A stretch of 34,704 nucleotides of DNA from Saccoglossus kowalevskii (lineage: Eukaryota > Hemichordata > Enteropneusta > Harrimaniidae). The stretch lies in contig NW_003116447.1 in the NCBI RefSeq assembly GCF_000003605.2, positions 1,162,102 through 1,196,805 of the forward strand, read 5' to 3'. Both the position numbers and the translations under genes were made by a program. How positions within the stretch are numbered: the stretch's first letter is position 1; every line of letters starts with the position of its first letter. Shown one piece after another: positions 23,054 through 32,000 of the stretch. A model generated the notes under the pieces. That model saw only the letters and a program-made list of their open reading frames with translations. It was not told where the DNA came from and searched no databases.

Positions 23054-26000
23054 GTAAATGATTCACATTATACAGTGTTTGGCAGAAACCTGGGAACATT
23101 ATAAACGTTTTTATAAATATATAAAATTTTATAAATTTAAAATAATGTATTTACAAATATTTATAATACGTGTATAAACGAATGTTTCTGCTGCACACCA
23201 TATTTTACATGCTATACATACTAATTTATAGTGATAGTAAATTGTAGCTGAATTCATTCATGGGTAAATGATTTGTTTACACACTCAAAGGCGAGGTAAT
23301 TAACACACTAGATGAGTTTCAAGTTCCCATAGTTTTTTATGTTATTGAGTAGGCTCACGACAGATATTGTTTGGCGGGGGGTGTCTCAGCTTTGTCAGAT
23401 TTGAATGGACATACTAGTACTTGTATGTTGTCATCAGAGACATCTTAGAAATGTGGTGGTGTATGAATGAATACAAAAACTTGTTTTCCTCATTTTATGA
23501 AAATTTCGGTACAAAACTTATGTTGGTATAGTGAAATATCTGCTGAAAACTGCATATTCTTTCTGGCCAGAAGTGAATTAATGCCAGTTTGCACAAAGGT
23601 ACATGTAGCTTTATTATTGTTGTCTAGATCTCGAAGAAATATACTTCCCAAAACCATTCACATACATGCATGCTAGTACGCTACTAGCTAGCACCGCGCT
23701 GTGTTTTTAGTTCCGCTGTCGACTTGTCGAGCGAAGCTTATCATATGAGTGATTGTCCGTCGTTGTCCGTGTCAATCTTTTACTTTTTCGACTCCTTCTT
23801 GAAAACTACAAGACTGAATGCTTTGATACTTGGTGTATATGTACCTTGGGTAGACCTCTCTCAGATTTGTTCATTTCATGATGATATCTTCAATTCTCTT
23901 ATTTTGGTGAATGTTTTTGTCAATTTTGGTAAAATGTGATATTTTTGACTTCTTGTTAAAAACTGCAGGTCCAATTGCTTTGATATTACATATATAGGTA
24001 CTACATGTGGCCCTCTCTCAGATTTGTTCATTATCTCAGCCAACAGGCTGTTTGTTTAAATTCTTACCTACTTTGAAACTGAAACAAAAGGTTTCTATTC
24101 GCCGATAGAATAACATTGGAACATTCAAATTACATCATTGCACACTGCGCTCATTGATTGGCTGATTGACAAGAAGCAAAAACAGTATGTGCAACTGCAT
24201 CAGAAAGAAAATCACAAACCTGACCATGAGAAAAGTGTACTGTAACAGAGATGGGAACATAGTGCTTGTACATGTACTTCAGAATGCTCACTCGTTATTG
24301 TTATTGTGGAATATGCAAATTGATTACTGATTCAAAATAGATCTTAAACTAGCTATTTCTGAATATTTCTACGTTTTGAGCAAAGTACTGAGTAAATTTG
24401 AATCAGTGTTAAATTTGTGAATAATTATGAATGCACACATAACTAGAATATCCACATTAGTGAATGAAATCGTACAAGAGTGTTGGTATATAAAACGTTC
24501 TAAAAGTAAACATGTCATTTCGCTGTTTTAACTCTTTAGTATTGGTTCGTTATCGAAAATGAGTAAAATATTGCGAGTCAAAACATTGGTTTTGTTATCA
24601 GTATTGATACTGATCATGTGTATTATCAACTCTAGCAAAGTTTTTGAAAAGTGATATTTTTTTTACCCGTCTCAAAAAATAAGATGGTCAAAAGATATTG
24701 TGTGATGTTGTTCGATTAGTGCACCTAAAATAATAGGAGACCATGAATACCAGAGTTCCTCATATAATATTCATATTTTGATAAAATATTGCCACCGAAA
24801 GAGCTTAAAGTAGCATCTGACATCATTGATAGACGATTATCTAAATTCCAAACTAGTTTGCAACTTAACAATAGGTTTATCACTCTTCCATTTAAAGTGC
24901 CATAGTCTCAGCACAGCAGGGAAACCATATTTTACATGCATTATAATTGCATTGCAATTGTTGACCTTAGTTGATGTATTCAATTGAAAAAACATCTGGT
25001 AATAGTGAATAATTAACATGCATATTTTTCAGGTCTCTGTTGGCAACAGATCTGCCAATACTAGTCTTCAGATGCCTGTGGTGAATCCATCTGCCAATGC
25101 CAGTTTTCAAACATCAGGACAGAACAGAACTGTCTCTACTACCAATAGTATTCAAGTGCCTGTAGCCTTTCAACTCGCTAATACCAGTTTGGCTGCCGTA
25201 AATCCATCTACCAGTGTTCGTGTGCCAGTTGTGATCCCATCTGCTGGTGTTGGTGTGCCAGGACTCGACCCATCAGCCAGTGTGCTAAGAGTGAACCCAT
25301 CGACCAGTGTTAATTTGCCCAGAGGAAACTCATCTGCCAGCGTTAATTTGCCCAGAGGAAACTCATCTGCCAGCATTACGTTGCCAGGAGGGAACTCATT
25401 TCCCAGTGTTAGTATGCCAGGAGTGAATCCATCTGCTGCAATCACATTGCCAGGAGAGAACCCATCTACCAGTTTTAGTTTGCCTAGAGTAAACCCATCT
25501 GCCAGTGTCAGCATGCCAGGAGTGAATCCATCTGCCAGTGTCGGTGTGCTTGGAGTAAACCCATCTGCTAGAATTACTGTGCCAGGACTGAACCCATTTT
25601 CAAATGTTACTTTGCCAGGAGTGAACCCATCTGCTGGTGTTAGTTGGGCAGCAGTGAATCCATATTCCAGTGTCAGTTTGCCAGGAGCAAACATATCTGC
25701 CAGTATTAGTTTTCCAGGAGTGAATCCGTCTCGAATTGTTACTTTGCCAGGATTGAATCCTTCTCCAATTGCTACTTTGCCAGGAGTGAATCCTTCTCCA
25801 ATTGCTACTTTGCCAGGAGTGAATTCCTTGTCTAGTGTTACTTTGGCAGGAGTGAATCCTTCTCCAATTGCTACTTCGGCAGGAGTGAATCCTTCTCCAA
25901 TTGCTACTTTGGCAGGAGTGAATCCTTCTCCAATTGCTACTTTGGCAGGAGTGAATCCTTCTCCAATTGCTACTTTGCCAGGAGTGAATTCCTTGTCTAG

Positions 26001-29000
26001 TGTTACTTTGGCAGGAGTGAATCCTTCTCCAAGTGTTACTTTGTCAAGAGTGAATCCTTCTCCAAGTTTTACTTTGCCAGGAGTAAATCCTTCTCCAATT
26101 GTTACTTTGCCAGGAGTGAATTCCATGTCTAGTGTTACTTTGGCAGGAGTGAATCCTTCTCCAAGTGTTACTTTGTCAAGAGTGAATTCTTCTCCAAGTT
26201 TTACTTTGCCAGGAGTGAATCCTTCTCCAATTGTTACTTTGCCAGGAGTGAATTCCTTGTCTAGTGTTACTTTGGCAGGAGTGAATCCTTCTCCAAGTGT
26301 TACTTTGTCAGGAGTGAATCTTTCTCCAAGTTTTACTTTGCCAGGAGTGAATCCTTCTCCAATTGCTACTTTGCCATTAGTTAATACTACATCTGCGGTT
26401 ACATTGCCAGGAGTGAATCCTTCTCCCCATGTTACTTTGCCAGAAGTGAACCCACCTGGCAATGCCAGTTCACAGGCACAGACAGAAAACCAGTCTGCCA
26501 ACTCTAATATCAGTCTTCTACAAACATCATTCCAGTCACCAAGTGATTTCAAACAAGTGAATTCATCAAAGAAGGTTTTATCTCCTGAAAGGGACGATGA
26601 AGCAGAGGTGAGTCACAAAACACTGCCACTATCACTATCATCACTACCATCTCGTAACTACTGCCACTATCATAACTGCCATCTCATAACAACTATCACA
26701 GCCATCTCATACATGTATCCACTGTCTCTATTGTCAATGCCATCGTGCACTGCCTACATGTATTTGTATCTATATCTAATTTAAATATACTTTGATTCAT
26801 TACAGTGCTGCCCCATATGTTTTGAAAACTGGACCAATTCAGGAGCTCATCGTCTAGCTTCCTTAAAATGTGGACACCTTTTTGGACAAAGGTTTGTTAA
26901 ATACTTTAGTGGCCTGATATCTAACATCACGTGGCAGTGAGGTTGAAATCTAGGTGACTGGCTACTGAGGGTATACAAGCATCTTCTGTCTTCATCATTA
27001 CTCAACCAATCAGAAATGTTTTACTTCTAAATAGATGTAGTGCAACACTTTATAATTAAAGAACATGTATTCTGATTGGCTATTGCGAAATTGTGAGTGT
27101 ACATGTACCAGTATGTGTGGCTTTCACAAAAAACCAAAACATTAGTGGGAAAAATTGTTTTAATCAGTTTTTAAAAGTCTGTATCTATTGAATTCAAATC
27201 TTTTTCCATCCCCCAGCTGTATTATGAAGTGGTTGAAAGGTCGGGGTGGAAAATGTCCACAGTGCAATGCAAAATCAAAAAAATCTGAAATCAGAGTGAT
27301 CTATGCTAAAGCAGTGAGAACAATGGACACAGCAGAAAGAGACAGGGCGTTGAAGGATTTGGAGATGGAAAAAGAAGTGAGACGGAAATCTGAACTTGAA
27401 GCAGCACAGCTAAAGATGCAGTATCAGTTAGCTATGGACGAATGCAATAGACTGAAAGCACAGTTACATTCACAGGACAGAGTGGGAATGTAAGTATAGA
27501 CTGAAAGCACAGTTACAATCACAGGACAGACTATGTACATTACAAATATGTTCAAGTTCATGGAGAAAGCACTTTGAATTCAACACTGGTGTTGAGACAG
27601 CCACACTAATCTTTATGATGTGATGTGATGCGATATGACTGTTGCAATCTTGCGATTGGCAGACTTGTGGCGAGGAGTGCAGACCCATTAACCTTGACTT
27701 TATTTCTAAACTACTGTTATTGTTTCAGGGCGGGTCCATCTACGTACACTGGTGCATCATGTAGTGGTATTAGTAGCAGCAGTCAGCCATCACATAAGGG
27801 AGGAGCCTATAAATTGGATAAAACTATACACATATCTCCAGTAAGTAGTTGTCACATCTTTGAGTCATGACTGTGTGTAAGGGACGACGTCAAAAGATCG
27901 ATGTCGGATAAAAAACTTACTGACCTCAAAAAGTTTCCATCCTACAAAAACGATTTTATTTTTTAATGAAGTCAAAAAAATTTTGGAGTATTTGTAGTTC
28001 GTTTTTATTCTATCCAATCATGGACAGAAATAACCGAAAAGGGAAAAAAACCCCAGAAAAATGGTTTGGTTCGAGTGTAAATCTGTGCGTCAAATGAGGT
28101 GCATTTGTAAAATCTTTTTACACCCACCCGACAACCAACGTCTATGCAATACTACTGTCCGATTATCAATTTGTATTTAATGGTAAATGTAGTCTGACGC
28201 CATGACCAATATTTATCAATTAAGTTTCAGTGGGGGGTAGGGGGGTTTGGAAAAAAACTAAAGGAATTAAGTTTTTTATCCGACATCGATCTTTTGACGT
28301 CGTCCCTAATCTCAGCACAACTTTGACCTAATTCTTTACTATTTCATATTTTTGTAGAATGGTGGTTGTCGTGTTATGGCTTATAACCCTACCCAGTATG
28401 CACTTGTCCTTTCTATGCCGTCTCCAAATCAGCTGTTTCCAGGTCATGGCATCAAAAAGGTTTGTCATATAAAGTTTTAAGCATGAAAGTCATATTTTAA
28501 TGATCCTATCTACATGTACAAATACATTTGTGTTTTTGAGTCCATTTTATTGGAAATGTGCTTGCAAAAAAGCGAATCTGGTAAATTAAATAATTTTTAT
28601 TCTTCCTTGACTGATAGGGATTTTGTCATGCTTAGCCACAGAAATGCCATGCTTGAACATTCAAAAGACAACTTACATATGCAAATTTGTTATTATGCAA
28701 ATTAACCACTGCTTGGACCCATCACTAATATTGAGAATTGCACTGTGTAATTTTTTGTTATTTTCAGCTGAGTATGATGGATATGAAAAGTAACCAGTAT
28801 GTGACAATTCATAGCAAAATGTTGAGAGATTGCTGTTTTAATAATCGCCAAGATGGTTTGTTACTTACTGCTTCTGTGGATAAAACTATTAAGATTACAA
28901 GTCTTCTTAGCAATACAGTTGTACAAACGTAAGTCGTAATATCTTATATATTACAAGCACATTTTTAGTCCCCATTTCAGGCACAGCCTGAAAGGTGACT

Positions 29001-32000
29001 ATTAATTCTTATTTCAATTTCCCGTCTGTGACGTCTCTAACATTTTCTCAGAAATTCTGCAGCAGATATCGATGAAACTTGACAGGTTGATGACAGGCCG
29101 ATTATGCACGTAATTTTTTTTGCCAGATCTGAGAATCCTAATTGGGTCTTTTCCATGATTTTCATCCAAAACTACCTCTCCCTACTGCACTGAGAGAACA
29201 ACTGAGCATGCTCAGAATAAATAATTAGCTTAGATTGTAATGCTAGGATTTTAGTGATGTCATGACCTTGATCTGAATCGTACCATTACCAATCTCAATA
29301 GAAAATGTAGAGGGGTGTCAGGACTACATTTTGATGGGAATTATAGTGGTGATACTGAAACAAACCCAGGTCCTGGTAATATACAAAGACCTGAATTAAC
29401 AAAGAAGTCAAGTTGTTATTAAAGGTACATCAAGGTTTACTTAGATTTATGAATGCAGTTTCTTGAGCATGTATGAGACATAGTTTGGTTGCACTTGTGT
29501 ACTCTGAGATTTTGGACCCGGGTCGATGAAAGTTTCCAGTTATCAGATTAAGGGAAATCACTTTATGATGAGTTGTACCCGCATAGAGTACATATTAATT
29601 CAATTGTTTGCAGATGTTCCATGTATTATTTTAACATGAGGATTTTATAATTAAATAACGTAGACTGTGACATTCATGTCTTATTTATGTAATACTGTAT
29701 TAGGAGATACCTTGTCTTGTTTTAGAGGGTAATATTTTTCAGCTACAATACATTGTCCAGGGCAATGTTTTTTTTATCACATTTTCAATTCCTTATATCC
29801 TAAAAACAATAGTCGTGACAAGGCTTGCAAGATATCAATGATATTATCGTCAGTATTCTGTTGATACATATATTAAACACAATTGGATCTTGATGCAGCT
29901 ATTTTGTTTTAAAGAATGCAGTTCTGGATCCATATATCAGACATGCCTAACCCAATAAAGTTTAAACTTCACACTTACATCAAACATCTTATCAAACAAA
30001 TGCATATGCGAAATGTCTGAATGGCTGACTTGAACTCATCTTGTTTAAATTAATGCAGTTCCACAAAGCCATGTGTCAATCATGCCTGGATTAATCAAAC
30101 TTCACACATGCATCACATATCAAGTTATACATCTTGCACCTATAATACATACAAAGACTACTGTAAAGGGGGTAATTATTCACTGGGTTTTAATTTAGCT
30201 TATTTCGCTGACTGGAAAAATGCGCTAAATTAAAACACAGTGAATATGTAAAATTTAGCATAGAACACATTATCTAAATGACGAAACCGTGAATTTAAAA
30301 CCCACTGAATATGCCCGAAATGGTAAATCAGTGAAATTTAAACCCAGTGAAAATTAGTCATTTTACAGTATGTCATTGACAGTGACTTGTTTTTACCAGA
30401 TATGCCTGTCAAGTACCTGTATGGAGTTGTGCATGGAACTTGGATGATACAAACTATGTATACGCTGGCTTGCAGAACGGGAGCATAGTCATGTATGACA
30501 CAAGAAATACTTTAACACAAGTAGCTCAGTTTAACAGAGATGGTTCTCGATGTCCAATTGTGTCTTTACAATACGTTGAGAATGACATCAACTCATCATT
30601 CAAGTAAGTTCGGCAGTCGTCGCGCCGCATTCTCTTTGATATGGGACTGATAGCAACGTATACAGCGCGTGTAAAAAACATTGTTTATTTATATGAAATT
30701 CGAACACGCACTGCGCGACGACCACCACGCTTTAAGGTCATATTCTGGGCAATGTTCAAATACACTTTATAAGAATGCAGAATGCAAGAGATATCTGTAG
30801 ACTTTATGGTGAATTGATCAATGGTGACCACCATTCATCTCCTATCTTGCCTTGAATTAATCAATTTGATTGTTGATTTAATTCTTATAAAAGAAACCTT
30901 AACACTATAACAACTTGTATGCTCATTTATTATATCCTGTGTCACAAAAGTTATATGTTTTTCACTTAAGCCCTTGATAAATAAAAATTTATCCTCACAA
31001 GGATTTGACTGTGATCCTGATCTTTTCACTGTGTATTAGGGCGTGTGGTTTGCTGACAGGCTCGTTGGAAGGTGTTCAATTCTGGGAGAAGAAAGCTGCA
31101 GCTGAATATAAACCCCATATCCTGCCACTGGAAGGTATGAATCATATCGTCAGCTTCACATCTGCTGTGAATTTTAAGCTTAAAGGCCCAGGTATACTGT
31201 ATTTATCCGGGTATAAGCCCAGGGTCCTGAACATTGAAAATCGCCAAAATGAAGGGGTGGGCGTTTGTCCGGATATCCCCGGCAAAAAAACAAAAAATCG
31301 CGAAAATTGGCAACACGCAGATCGAACTGCGACAAGGGGTAAAACGACAAATAAAAACATGCAACAAAAATAAATGAACAATATGCAGCATTAGAAGGGT
31401 ACCAAGAAATAATTTATTGGTTAGAATGTGACAAATATTAAAACCAGAAATAATAAAAATCGACAAACACGCCGCCCCATACAGGTTTTTTTCCAACGAC
31501 AGAAGAATAATTTCCATAAAATGCAATAGCTGTGGTGAAACATGGTAAAAAAGTTGGCAGTCTTCGGCGTGACATTGCAAAATTGCTGGCCCCAGTTATG
31601 GATTCGCAAATATTTTATAAAGCCAAAACAACGTGCTTTAAACCACTCTCCCAGGTACGGGTTGCTACAATATTGCAACATTAGTTTCATTGTCGGCGAC
31701 GCTAAAGCCGAACGAGTGCGACACTTGCTTCGGGGCTCTCTATATACTGTAAGATTTGCTTGAATCGTTTCTATAAGGAAACACAAACCTAACGGCCCTT
31801 TTCAGGGCCACGACGTATTTCAAAAAAAGAACTACCGTTTCTCCTTTAATATAACATTTTTTTGACTCGCTGGCTGTTATGTTTCTGATAAAAAATCTTG
31901 AAAAAATAAATGTAAACTACGTAAACAGTGGTGAACACACTGCTCTATTTATGTCACAGTTATTTCGCGTTCACTCCTTGTTTTACGCAATTGACATTTA

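Larger units (their letters stand above)
28929..30399 (+). other. RFWD3: RFWD3 intron 7
   Basis: Contains a hairpin-headed repeat at 28967-29170, a decayed relative of the right-edge repeat at about 29880-30120, and a MITE at 30159-30370 that ends 29 bases before the exon 8 acceptor. Remaining parts show nothing recognised. Confidence 0.65.

Noticed and set aside
25170-26552. 460-codon open frame on the minus strand ([10 protein letters not shown]-type repeats)
   Set aside because: It is the antisense shadow of the 33-bp coding repeat; a period divisible by three keeps a chance frame open. The plus frame has correct splice sites and joins RFWD3 in phase.
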